Shown here one piece after another: positions 9,956-21,335 of a stretch of DNA of 64,000 nucleotides (the stretch's first letter is position 1; each line of letters starts with the position of its first letter). The notes under the pieces were generated by a model, which had not been told where the DNA came from, did not search any database, and was given only the letters and a program-made list of their open reading frames with translations. This DNA comes from Triticum aestivum. Lineage: Eukaryota; Streptophyta; Magnoliopsida; Poales; Poaceae. The stretch spans positions 686,461,252 to 686,525,251 of the forward strand of contig NC_057803.1 in assembly GCF_018294505.1 (NCBI RefSeq), in the 5' to 3' direction. A program made the position numbers and the translations under genes.

Positions 9956-11707
9956 ATGCCGCCGAAGAAGATGGTTTCGGAGGCGGCTGCTCTGTCCGCG
10001 CCGAACCCACCACCGCCGGAGCAAACGACTGGTGGGGCAGACGCCGACGGAAGAACGGGCGTCGACGAGGGAGCTCGCGGTGCTGCCAGGTCCAAGGACA
10101 AGGCCGCGCTACCCATCGGCGGCGTAGCCGGCTCCCACAACGACCGGGCGCACTCCAAGACCTCGGCGTCCGTACATGCACCACGCCCATCTCAGGAGGT
10201 GCGGGACCGGCAGCGTCATGGTACTCACGGTACCATGCGTTTGCTGGACCAAGATCGAGCTGGCGGATCTCGGAGTGCTCAAGACCAGCATGCACGCCAG
10301 CATGCTGGCACGAGCGAGGCGCGGTCGCCTGGACGAGATATTGCTCCTTCTAACATAGTTAGAAGTCTGAGCATATCCCGCTCCTCGCACCGTTCGCCAC
10401 CGCCACCCGCCACTGCGGCATAAGCTTTGGCGCGAGCTCAACTGCTCCTAGACTACCCTCCAACGGCGGACAAGATCGACGACTGGAGGGCCACCATTCA
10501 GAATCTCATTGGCTTCGCCAACGGCGACACTCAACGGCAGTCGAGCACGTCACAGCCGCGGCAAGTCAGCCAGGCACAAGCCGGTGGCGACAAGACCGGT
10601 GGGGGTGCAACCACTGTGCACTCTCCGCCCCGAAGGCCAAGATCGCCGACTCGCCGGATCCACCTCGACAGCGACTCCACCGCGTCATCAGATCCATGAG
10701 CTCGCCGCGATCAGCGCCAAGTTCTTCATGAACGACAACAAGAAGACGCTCGTACTCGCATCGAGCGCCGAAGAGAAGCGCGACGTCAATCAGACCAGCG
10801 CGCTGGGCCCTCTGTCGACATGCATGCGCCAGGGGAACCAGGCGACTTGCCGTACGCGGTAGGTTGCCCTGCGTTCACTCGTGAGCTGCGGCAAGTCCAG
10901 TGGCCCAGCATGAAGAATTTCAAGCCAGACGTACCAGAGAAGTACGACGGCAAGTCGCATCCGTCGGAGTTCCTCAGCATCTACACCATCGTAGTGCAGG
11001 CTGCCGGGGGGCGGGACGACAAGATCCTTGCCAACTACTTCCCGCTGGTGCTCAAGCCCAACGTCAGGTCCTGGCTCATGCACTTGCCGGACAACTCCAT
11101 ATCCTCCTGGGCAGACCTATGCCATCAGTTTGTCGGCGCCTTTATAGGCGGCCACAAACCTCATGGCCAAGAGAGTGACCTTCATCTGCTCGCCCAGAGG
11201 GAAGGACAGCCCCTGCGCAAGTACATTCAGAGATTTAGCCGTGTACAGCACAACATCCCAGATGTCCACCCTGACGCGGTCATCAGTGCGTTCCATCAGA
11301 ATGTGCGTGACCGCAGGATGCGGGAGGAGATGGCGATGTGCAAGATCAGAGACGTCAGTGAGCTGTATGCCCTGGCCGACAAGTGTGCACGTGCTGAAGA
11401 AGGGAGAAGACTCCCCGGAGAGAATACAGGAGCAGAAGGATCTGACAGTGAGGATGCTGCCCCGGCCAAGAAAAACCGGCGGCGGAACAGGAAGAAGAAA
11501 GGCAAAGATGTACTAGTTGTTGAGCAGTCCGGCAACGAAGGTGGCGCCAATAAAGCCAAAGTTGGTAGCTCCGGCAAGGAGATTGCCGCATGCACCAACT
11601 GCCAGGCTGTGGCGGTCGCCGACAAGCAGGACGGCTCCGACAAGCAGTACTGCAAGATCCACCGCACCAAGGGCCATGACCTCCAGAGCTGCAAGAAGGT
11701 CGAGTAG
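9956..11707 (+). pseudogene. Element A gag (disrupted)
   Basis: The frame starts MPPKKMVSEAAALS at 9956. A disordered Ser/Ala/Pro-rich N-terminus is followed by the retrotransposon Gag core (about 10900-11400; FKPDVPEKYDGKSHPSEFLS through LYALADKCARAEEG). Next come a Lys/Arg-rich stretch and a Cys/His segment (CTNC ... YCKIHRTKGHDLQSC, near 11590-11700). A TAA at 10421-10423 interrupts the frame. The sequence between about 10700 and 10800 reads correctly only in another frame, implying two compensating frameshifts. The TAG at 11705-11707 is in the same frame as protease and RT downstream, so gag and pol were probably one polyprotein. Gag would form the particle that packages element RNA. Confidence 0.85.
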
Positions 11708-12805
11708 CTTGTCCAGCAACAAAAGGCTGAGTACGAGCGACGCGACAAGGAGAGGGCCCAAGGTGGCGATGGAGAATCCGGCAAGAAGCGCGCCGGCCGG
11801 GGAGGACGCCGCGGCAAAGCCAAGCAGCGGCAAGGAGACAGACCTCCCCGCGGCCGCGACAAGGACGAAGATGACGACGACGATGAAGACATGGATGATG
11901 TCGAGACCAGTGAGCAGGAGTTCCAGAAAGCCACAGAGGTCTTGTGCGTTGATGGTGGTGCTTCTCTGCATACTTCGCACCGCCAGCTCAAGCAGTGGGT
12001 GCGGGAAGTCAATGCAGCGGAACCACCCGTCGAATCACGCAAGCTTCTGAAATGGTCCAGCACGCCTATCATCTTTGATATTGAGGACCACCCTGATCGC
12101 ACAACCGCAGTCGGGTGCTTGCCGATGTTGGTTTCACCAACTATCCGCAACCTCAAGGTCACTAAGATGTTAGTTGACGGCGGGGCCGGCTTGAACCTGA
12201 TCTCCTCCGCTGTACTCCAGAAACTCTAAATCCCTGACAGCGAGCTCGAAGAGACCGGCACATTCCAAGGAATCAACCCGGGAAGGAGCAAGCCGAAGGG
12301 GAAGGTCACGTTGCCAGTAACATTTGGCAGCGAGCTGAACTTCAGGACTGAGAGAGTCACTTTTGACGTTGCCGATATTCCATTACCTTACAATGGGATA
12401 CTTGGTCGTCCAGCACTCGCCAAGTTCATGGCAGCCTCTCACTACGCATACAACATGCTGAAGATGCTAGGCCCGATAAGCGTCATCTCTGTCCCCGGCG
12501 ACAAGAAGGATGCCCTTATCTGCGCCGACAAGATCTACCGGGAAGCGGCAGCCGCAACAGACCGCAAGTCACTTGCCGCTGAAGCTCCCGGGAGGAAGAA
12601 GACCAAGTCCGGCAAGAGTTCTGATGCCCACTCCGGCAAGCGCACCTCTTCGGAGTGCTGCGCTGCCGTCGAGAACGCACCATCGAGCTCCACCGGCAAG
12701 TATAAGAAGACGATGACAGCTCCGCCAGAGACGAAAAAGGTGTCTGCAAAGGAGGACGGCACTGGTGGTACCTTCACCATCAGTGCCACTCTCGACCCTA
12801 AATAG
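11708..12805 (+). pseudogene. Element A protease region of pol
   Basis: The open frame continues from gag across the TAG. It contains the retropepsin-like core MLVDGGAGLNLIS (about 12166-12204) and the downstream ILGRPALAKF segment typical of Gypsy aspartic proteases. In-frame TAA (12227-12229) and TAG (12803-12805) interrupt it. A Lys/Ser-rich linker (12490-12790) separates protease from RT. Confidence 0.8.
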
Positions 12806-14340
12806 GAAAGCGCGCTCATTGCTTTCCTGCGGGCAAATGTCGACGTGTTTGCGTGGCAACCGTTTGACATCCCCGGTGTTCCCAGGAAAGTAATTGAGCA
12901 CCATCTTGCCGTTTGTCCTCATGCACGGCCCGTCAAGCAGAAGGTCAGGAAGCAAGCAGTGGAGCGCCAAGAATTCATTGCAGAAGATATCAAGAAATTG
13001 GAAGCAGCAGGCCTTGTCAGAGGAGTGCTCCATCCTACGTGGTTGGCCAATCCTGTAGTCGTGCGCAAGGCAAACGGGAAATGGAGACTTTGTATCGATT
13101 TTACCGATGTTAACAAAGCTTGTCCCAAAGACCCATTTCCTTTGCCGCGCATTGACCAGATTGTTGACTCCACAGCCGGATGTGATTTGCTTTCATTTCT
13201 TGACGCATACTCAGGATATCATCAGATCTTCATGGCAGAAGAGGATGAGGAGAAGACCGCATTTATTACTCCATGTGGCACGTACTGTTTCGTACGGATG
13301 CCTTTCGGATTAAAAAATGCTGGTTCAACATTTGCAAGAGTAGTCCATGTCGCTCTCGAACCACAAATACACAGAAATATGGAGGCCTACATGGATGACA
13401 TAGTGGTCAAGAGCAAGGACAGAGCAACTCTGATTCAAGATTTAGACGAGACCTTTGCAAATCTGCGCAAGATCAACCTTAAACTCAACCCCGAGAAGTG
13501 TGTGTTTGGAGTCCCCTCCGGCAAGCTTCTCGGGTTCTTCGTATCTCAGCGAGGAATTGAAGCCAATCCCGACAAGATCAAGGCCATTGAGTAGATTGAA
13601 GCACCCAAGCGCGTCAAGGATGTACGAAGACTTGCCGGTTGCGTGGCTGCTCTCAGCAGGTTTATCTCTAGGTCTGTTGAGCGCGCCCTGCCATTTTTCA
13701 AATTATTGAAAAAGGCAGGTCCAATGAAATGGACTCCAAAAGCAGAGGCTGCGCTGCAGGACTTGAAGAAATACCTGTCCTCCACTCCAATACTTGTCGC
13801 ACCTAAGCCACAAGAGAAGTTGCTGCTGTATATAGCGACAACCAATCAAGTGGTTAGTGCTGCGTTAGTAGCGGAGAGGGAGGCAGATGACGAGCCAGCA
13901 ACCACGGCAGACGCATCCAGCGACAAGCAGGGGGCTTCCCCGGCAAGCTCTGGTCCCGATAAAGATGGGTCTGCGCAGATGCAGGAGGAGACACAGAAAA
14001 AAATGATGCAGCGCCCAGTTTACTTTGTCAGTTCCCTTCTGCAGGGGGCTAGGTCAAGGTACTCTGGTGTGCAGAAATTGCTTTTCGGCCTTCTCATGGC
14101 CTCGAGAAAGCTGCGCCATTACTTCCAAGCACATGAGATCACAGTTGTCACTCGCTTTCCGCTGAAGAGGATACTACAGAATCCAGAAGCGACAGGCAGG
14201 ATTGTTGAGTGGGCACTGGAACTGTCAAGCTTTGGCCTCAAGTTTGAAATTACTTCAACTATCCAAAGCAGAGCATTGGCAGAATTCATAGCAGAATGGA
14301 CGCCAACACCAGATGAAGAAATTCCAGAAACGAGCATCCC
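12806..14340 (+). pseudogene. Element A reverse transcriptase and RNase H
   Basis: RT motifs in order are VVRKANGKWRLCIDFTDVNK, FLDAYSGYHQI, the MPFGLKNAGSTF block, and the catalytic YMDD (13388-13399) in AYMDDIVVKS. The Gypsy RNase H follows from about 13720 (KWTPKAEAAL, then RPVYFVSSLLQGARSRYSG and FPLKRILQNPEATGRI). A TAG at 13592-13594 breaks the frame between RT and RNase H. Otherwise the frame is continuous with gag. Confidence 0.9.
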
Positions 14341-15299
14341 CGTCAACAAAGCGACCAAAGAGTGGCTGATGTACTTTGATGGTGCCTTCTCGCTGCAAGG
14401 CGCCGGCGCTGGCGTGCTGCTTGTCGCACCCACCGGAGAGCACCTCAAGTACGTAGTCCAGATGCACTTTCCCAAGGAGCAAGCAACAAACAATACTGCA
14501 GAGTATGAAGGCTTGCTTGCCGGTCTCAGGATCGCGGCAGACCTTTGGGATCAAGAAGCTCATTGTCAGGGGTGACTCGCAGCTTGTCGTCCGCCAAGTG
14601 AACAAGAGTTATCAGAGTCCGTTGATGGAAGACTACTTCGACGAAGTGAGAAATCTAGAAGAGCACTTTGACGGCCTACAGATGGAGCATGTTCCAAGAG
14701 CTCAGAACGCCATTGCCGATGGCCTGTCAAAGTGCGCCGCACTTAAGTTACCTGTGGAACCAGGGATTTTTGTGCTCAAGCTGACACAACCGTCTGTAAC
14801 GCCATCAACTGGACAGAGCAAGAAGAGGAAGTTGATTTCTGGTGACTATTTGCCGGCAGAGCTCCCCGAAGCCGCCGCCAAGAAGGTCCCCAAGATCAAC
14901 GCCAAGAACGCTGAGGAGCAGTCTGCTCCTGCAAGCCCTAGGGTTTGTTCCGTTGAAGCAGAAGCTCCCGACAAGTTTTGCTCTGGCAAACTTGCCGGGG
15001 AACGTCAAGCTCCGGCAGAACCGCAGATTCTTGCCGTAGAAGCGGACTTTCCCGCAGCAACAGATTTGCCTTGCGCTGAGGAGCAATATGCTCCGGCAAG
15101 CCCTAGGGTTTGTTCCGTCGAAGCAGAAGCTCCCGACAAGTTTTGCTCCTGCAAACTTGCCGGGGAACGTCACGCTCCGGTAGAGCCACAGGTTCTCGCC
15201 ATTGAAGCGGATGTTCCCGCAGCAGCAGATTTGCCTTTAGTCCTTGTTGTCGAGCCGCAAGCTCCAGCATGGGCACAGCAGATTGTCCGTTTCCTTTAG
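14341..15299 (+). pseudogene. Element A second (plant/archaeal-type) RNase H and repeated linker
   Basis: The domain starts LMYFDGAFSLQGAGAGVLL and continues NNTAEYEGLLAGL. After one extra T near 14549 the next frame reads GIKKLIVRGDSQLVVRQVN, so the D, E and D catalytic positions are present but in two frames. A second RNase H here is the hallmark of the Tat lineage. It is followed by a linker with two 55-residue repeats (14910-15239) before integrase. TAG at 15297-15299 ends the frame, but the same frame continues into integrase. Confidence 0.85.
14910..15239 (+). repeat. 165-bp tandem duplication (2 units) in pol linker of element A
   Basis: The unit starting GCTGAGGAGCA at 14910 recurs at 15075, a period of 165 bp (55 codons, frame-preserving). 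Each encodes SVEAEAPDKFCS and KLAGER motifs. It lies between the second RNase H and integrase, a region that tolerates length change. Confidence 0.85.
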
Positions 15300-16476
15300 A
15301 CAGGAGAACTTCCCGAAGAGCAAGAAGAAGCGGAAAAAGTAGCCCGGCAGTCAAGTATGTACCAGTTTGTTGACAAGACACTGTACAAAAGAAGACTCAA
15401 CAGCGTGAAATTGAAGTGTATTCACCGGGAAGACGGACAAAAACTGTTGGCAGAGATACATGGAGGCATATGTGGACACCACATTCGCGCAAGAGCACTT
15501 GTCGGAAAAGCATTCCGGCAAGGTTTCTTTTGGCCGACAGCCCTCCAGGATGCAACTGCGCAAGTAACCAAGTGTGAAGCGTGCCAGTTCCATTCCAAGC
15601 AGATACACCAACCAGCTCAAGCTCTCCAGACGATCCCTTTATCCTGGTCATTTTCGGTCTGGGGGCTCGACATCCTCGGCCCCTTTCCCCGAGCTGTCGG
15701 GGGCTTTGAGTACTTGTACGTTGCAATCGACAAGTGCACAAAGTGGCCGGAAGTGGAACCAGTGAGGAAGGTGACAGCACAGTCGGCAGTCAAGTTCTTC
15801 AGGTCGATTGTTTGCCGCTTCGGGATCCCCAACAGGATAATCACCGACAACGGTACACAATTTACGAGCCGCACCTTCATGCAGTACGTCCAAGATCTTG
15901 GCGCCAAGGTCTTCTTCGCTTCTGTTGCTCACCCGAGAAGCAACGGTCAATCGGAGAGGGCAAATGCTAAAGTGCTGCGCGGGCTCAAGACCAGAACTTT
16001 CGACAGGCTACACAAGTGCGGAAGAAACTGGATCGAGGAGCTGCCGGTGGTTCTTTGGTCGATCAGAACGACGCCAAATCGAGCCACTGGACAGACACCA
16101 TTCGCTCTAGTCTATGGAGCAGAGGCAGTTCTCCCCACGGAACTCGGATACGGGTCACCTCGAGTGCTCGCTTATGATGAGCTCGAGCAAGAGCAGCTGC
16201 GACAAGATGACGCGCTGCTCCTTGAGGAAGACCGCCTTCAGGCTGCTGTGCCGCTACCATAGCCGCAAAGTTAACGCCAGAAGTCTCGAGGAAGGCGACC
16301 TTGTTCTTCGGCGTGTTCAGTCCGCCAAGAATTCCAACAAGTTGACGCCGAAGTGGGAAGGCCCTTACCAGGTGAAACAAGTCACAAGGCCTGGCGTTGT
16401 CCGCCTTGAGACCGAAGATGCCATTCCGGTGAGCAACTCCTGGAACATCGAGCATCTTCGTAAGTTTTACCCATAA
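15300..16476 (+). pseudogene. Element A integrase and C-terminal domain
   Basis: A His/Cys zinc-binding segment (HGGICGHH ... CEACQFHSKQ) precedes the DDE core: GLDILGPF, ITDNGTQFTS and NGQSERANAKVL supply the three acidic residues. The C-terminal part reads LTPKWEGPYQVKQV and ends LRKFYP with a TAA at 16474-16476. A frameshift near 16240 separates the core (15357-16262) from the C-terminal frame (from about 16240). Integrase inserts the cDNA copy into the genome. Confidence 0.9.
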
Positions 16477-17337
16477 GGCGCGGTTGTCGGAACCTGTTCC
16501 GGCAACCACCTTTTGTACAAGTCTTGCCGCCGTTGCATGTAATCCTTTGTACAAAGCCGGGTGCAGACCCCGTGCATAAGTAAAGATAATATGCTCAGCG
16601 CATCTTGTCAATTTCATGCTTTCTATGTTTTGCATGTGTGATCTGACACTTTGTGCAGCATCTACTCCCCGGTAAGCAATAACGAGCCGTAGGGATCCAT
16701 ATCTTTATTTTCTCTTCTTTCTTTTCTCTCAAGAAAAGAAAGGTTCCCTCGCCCACAAGTTTGCTGGGGAGGAAAGGAGAAGACGATGGTATGGACCAGG
16801 CGTCGTTCAAGAAAGTTTCACCTCGCTGGGAAGCAAACAACAGAAAAGATAAGTTGCCAAAGTTTGAGCAGTCAGATTTTTTAAATTTTTAGGTTATCTT
16901 CCTTGAACGACCGTGCTTTGTATGGAAAATCTGTGCGCGGAGGAACCAGCTCGTAGCTAGTGGCGCCCTTACTTTGTTTCGAGTCCGCTCAACAACTTAA
17001 GTGAGCTGCGACTAGTTGTCGCGCCCTTACTTTGTTTCGAGTCTGCTCAACAACTTAACTGAGCTGCGACTAGTTGCAACAAGGTTTCTTGTCGGCAGCG
17101 GCACCGCCAGCAGGCTGCTGACGTCCCGCACTCAGCGCTCGCGGCTAAGGTGCCTGCGCCGGCAGGTCCCCTAAAAGCGTAGGGTAAAGGCATACAAAGC
17201 AAGGAGTCAAGTAAAGGGAATAACATTGCAAGCATTACCCGAAATAAAGTTATATTACAAAATAGCTTGTTGCAGATCTAACAGATCGTTTTCATAACTT
17301 GATCGACAGCGACAAGAAAAAGGAGGAAACGGGCGGC
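16477..17337. other. Element A spacer between pol and antisense gene, with 58-bp tandem repeat
   Basis: No coding sequence seen. Two 58-bp units starting GCGCCCTTACTTTGTTTCGA lie at 16963-17020 and 17021-17078. This stretch holds the 3' ends of two convergent transcription units, pol on plus and the antisense gene on minus. Confidence 0.7.
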
Positions 17338-18728
17338 CTAGTCTGCGCGATCGCCCTCAATCCTCTTGATCCCGCTCACCTTGTCCATAATGGGTGCGAC
17401 AAGGGCCTTGAGCTCCTCTAGATCGGCATCCGGCGGCAAGGTCCTGAGGACATTGGTGAGGCGGAGGCCCGGGTTGCGGAAGGCCACCTTCATCAACACC
17501 TTTTGAAGGGCTCCCGCGCAGATCTTGCGCGACTCGTCGGCCAGCTGCTTTGGGATCCTCTCCCGGAGTCGTCGGAGGGCCGTCGCCACGCCTTTGAAGA
17601 ACAAGGTGACCTTGGCGCTGGGCTGGAGGCTCTCGTCGGAGGGATACCCGAGATCCGCCACCCCCAGCTGCGCCAGCTCCCTGTCGATATCCGCAGCAAC
17701 ATTCACCAGACTCTCCGTCCAGTGCTCCATAGTTTCCCTGAAGGCATTTTGGGTGGCGGCAACACTCTCTAGCAGCGTCTTGTCGGCCTTGATCTCCTCC
17801 CTCAAGGCCGCCTCCTGCTTCTTGGCGTTGTCCAACGTCTTGGTCAAAACGGTCAGCTTCAACTCAAGACCCGTGTTGGAGTCCTTGGCGGCGCTGAGCT
17901 CTTTGCTCTTCTCGGCGAGAGCGGCCTCCAACTGCGCCACCCTCGTCTCCAACTCCTTCTTGGCGGCCTCGGCGGCGGCGGCAGCATCCTTCGCTTGCTT
18001 GAGGGCTCCGCCAAGTCTTTCCTCACGCGCGGCAAGCTCCTCTTCGTGGGCGTCAAGATTGACCTTCCGCTGCGCCAGCTCTCCCTCCTCCGTGGATAGC
18101 TTCACAGCGGCAAGCCGCTGTTGCTCTTCAACTTTAGCCTTCTCGAGGAGGAAAGTCTTTTGCGCTTCGTCGAGTTGCTCCCGCTCCTCTGCCAAGGACC
18201 GACGAGCTTCCTGATGGAAGCCCCGGAGCTCCTCCGCGCGCTTCTCGATGTCTGCTCCCGCCTTCGCGACAAGCGCCTCGCGGGACTCCAACTTGGCTTG
18301 CCGCGCGCGGTAGAGCGACACCAGCTTCCGCAGCAGCCGCTCCTCCTCAGGCTCGTTGCTGCTGCTGCTTGGCGTGTCAACCACCATCAACCCAGCGGAG
18401 GCGAGCATTTCCCCGTCGAAGATCTCTCCCTCAACCGGCGCCCTGGAGCTTGACGCCCAGGGGAGGTTGATGAAGACGTCATCGCCGGCCTTCAAATAGA
18501 CGCCTGGCTGGGGCTCCTCGGAGTTTGGCGCTGCGGCATCAGTGGACGGGTCGGCGGTAAGCGTAGCGCCTGGCGCTCCTGCGGCCTCAGGACCGTCAGT
18601 ACGATCGCCAGACCCCTCGCCAGTTGCTGCGGCGGCAGCCTTGGCGGCCTCGGCACCGGCGGGATCGTCAGCGCCAGCTGCTCCTTCGGCAGCAACCTCG
18701 GTCTCCATCTGCTCCATAGCGGATGGGT
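17338..18728 (-). CDS. Element A antisense gene, exon 4 (coiled-coil C-terminus); middle exons 18806-18961 and 19042-19178
   Basis: The last exon starts after a CTGTCAG acceptor at 18728 and stops at 17338. It has an Ala/Glu-rich start, then a long Glu/Lys/Ala heptad region (about 200 residues, EEREQLDEAQKTFLLEKAKV onward) expected to form a coiled coil, then a Leu-rich end. Two short exons with GT-AG borders and matching phase (19042-19178, then 18806-18961) connect it to the Transposase_28 exon. Exon 2 carries an in-frame TAG (complement at 19055-19057). If translated alone from its own ATG (18717), this exon would give 459 residues. Function unknown. Confidence 0.75.
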
Positions 18729-19268
18729 CTGACAGCCGGAAAGGGGAGAGGAGTCAAGCAAAATCCAACAAGAACCCAAGGGAAGCCTTGAAGCGAAGGA
18801 ATTACCTGTGCCGGGTTCTGCAGTCGTGGTCTCCGCCGTCGGGGGGCCGCTGGTGCTGTCCCTTGCCGGAGACTTCTCCCTTACCGGGAAGCCCTCCCCT
18901 GCCGGAGAGTTCTCCCTTGTCGGGGGATCCTCCCTTGACTCCTGGTGAGGCTGCTCTGCTCCTACACAAATCAACAAGCAGATATCAGCAAAGACAAGTA
19001 CCCATGCGCGCCTCGCAGCGGAAAGTAAACCATATACTTACGCTGGGGGCTGCTCTAGAGGAAAGTTGCCGGGTCCGGCAAGGTTGTCTCGGGCGCTCCC
19101 CCTGCTGTCGTAGTGGGTTCATCCTCGATGACGATCACCGGGACCTTGGCTCTCTTTGCTGCTCTCTGGGCCAGAGTCCTAATGAGGAACAAGTTCAGAG
19201 AAAAGCAAGTGAGAAACAAGACAAACAGCAAGAATTGAAGAAACGCAAGTACATCAAGAGGAGCTTAC

Positions 19269-21187
19269 TCTTCTTCTTCCTCCTCGTCGGAGCTGAACGC
19301 GGAGAAGTCGAAGTCCGGCGCGCGCCCGGCGCGAGGAGGCGGAGGAGAAGCTTCCCTTGGCCGCTTGACGGGAGCAGTGGCGGTGGTCTGAGACGACTCC
19401 ACTCCGGCTGCCGGCGCGGCGTGAGCAGCGGCAGGAACTGAAGCGGTGGTCCGGCTAGACTCCGCTCCAGTTGCCGTCGCCGCATGAAGCGCTCCCGCAG
19501 CAACGGTGGTTGTCGCGGTGGAGCGCGTCACGCGGCGTGGCGACTGTTGACCCGCTTGCCGCTCCGCCACGTCACCGGCCTTGCGGAGACGCCTTCTTGG
19601 TGGGGATGGAGGCTCTGCTTGCGGCGAGCTGCCTGAAGATGAGGAGGAAGAAGAGTTGATGTTCAGCGAGCCGCTCGTATCCTTGGCGGGCTCGCTTGGC
19701 TCAGCGTCACGTCCGGCAAGCTCCTTCTTGCCGGCGGGCTCCCCTCGCTCGGCACGGCTTGCCGCCTCTGCTGCATCTGCCTCCTCCACGGTGAATCCAA
19801 ATTCGCCCGCGGCCGCGGCTGCCGCCGCCTCTTCCAGCCTAGTGGCGATGAGTGCAAACTCCGCATCGGTGGTGTCGCGGGTGAGGCCATCCTTCTCGTC
19901 GGAGCGGATCGGCACTTCCACCAAGTCATCGAAGAACTGCTGCACGACGTCGTCTGCGGGCTCCTGCCAAGTTGGCACAATTCCGTGCGAGTCGCACTCC
20001 GGCATCATTGCACGGATGCGGTCGAGCGAGGAATTGTTGCACAGCGGAACGACGCCCCCCAGCAACCTGAAGACCTCGGGATGTTGGAGGTCATACTTGA
20101 ACAGCTCCTGCAGCATCGCGTGGAGCTCCAGGACAGTGAAGTTGTAGTTGAGGCCCGGCCGCAGCCTCATGATATCTGCCGCATTCTTGAACTCCCAAGT
20201 GGGCCTCCCTCGTTCCTGCAGGGGGGCGATGCGGCGGCGAAGAAAGTCTGCGCCAACAGCGCCTGTAGTAAGCCCGGCAAGCCTGAGGCGCAGGATCCGG
20301 GTGACAGCAATCTTCAGCCTGTCGTCTTCCGGGGCCACGTCACTCCAATCGCTGCCGCGTGCTACTGGGTTTTTGCGCCGGGTGGTGAATGGCTGCGGGT
20401 TCTCCTCGTCAATCCAGCACCAGTCTGCTCTCCACTCCTCCCACTTGCCGCGGAATTCTCCCTCCAGATACGTTTCCTTCTTGCCGGCCCTTGAGATCCA
20501 GGCGATTCCGCTGGATAGAGGCTCTCCTCTCTCTACTCGGGGTATAAAGAAATGGCGGAAGAGAGCTACACTGGGGTGGACTCCGACAAAGTTTTCGCAG
20601 AGATGTGCGAAAACTGCCATGGTCAGAACGGCATTGGGGGTAAAGTCAAGGAGGTGGAATTCGTAGGTATTCATGATGTCGCAGAAGAACTCAGAGAAGG
20701 GCGGGCAGAGCCCGCAGTAGAAGAACAATGGGAAGAAGGGGTATCCGTTTGGGGCTTTCTTCCAAGCGGCGGCGGGGAGTACCTTCGTGCGCGGATGCGC
20801 GCGCGTCTCCGTCGACCAGAAGAGGTAGTAGTTCTCCCTCAGCTCCTTCGCGGCAAGCTTGGGGGGGGGGGGGATACGGCCCGCTCCTTCCGCAGCGCCG
20901 CGAGCCGCTGCGCCTCGGTAGACTTCACGACCTTCCCCTTGTCGGCTTTTGGAGCCGTGGCAGAAGTGGTGGAGGAGGTCGACGGCGTTGGTGGTGCTGG
21001 TGGCGATGGGGGGCGGAGCGCTGCTCTCTTTCGGCTTTGGCAAAGATGAGGGAGCGGCGGAGATTTCTGAGATTGGAAGCAGCAACTGGCAAATGGGCGA
21101 ACTGCCCCTGTTTCCTCTGCTTATAAAGAGGGAGGGGGCGGACGTTTCGCATTTCCGAATAAAGAAACCACCCACGATCTCTCCCAC
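19269..21187 (-). CDS. Element A antisense gene, exon 1 (Transposase_28 / putative gypsy-type domain)
   Basis: The minus-strand frame contains LAAKELRENYYLFWSTE, ending in an EEEEEE tract at a GA/GTAAGC donor (exon end 19269). The central part (AAWKKAPNGYPFFPLFFYCG, then LCPPFSEFFCDIMNTYEFHL) matches the plant domain described as putative gypsy-type transposon, known from antisense ORFs of Tat elements. Its role is unknown. The sequence before a 13-base G run (20861-20873; C on this strand) reads better in another frame (KADKGK, then EAQRLAALRKERA), so the homopolymer has probably slipped and the true start is uncertain. The C-terminal third is Ser/Ala/Glu-rich. It is transcribed in the same direction as the interrupted host gene. 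Confidence 0.8.
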
Positions 21188-21335
21188 GACGCCGCATTCA
21201 ACGCGTGCCGTTCGGGGAGGGCGCGGTGGATATGGAGAGAGATACGGTGTAACCTAGGCCGCGCACGCCCGTGCCCTGTTTTGGGCCTGGCCCAACAGCG
21301 CTCGGCATCGTGTATGCCCCAGGCCCGGGGGCTCC

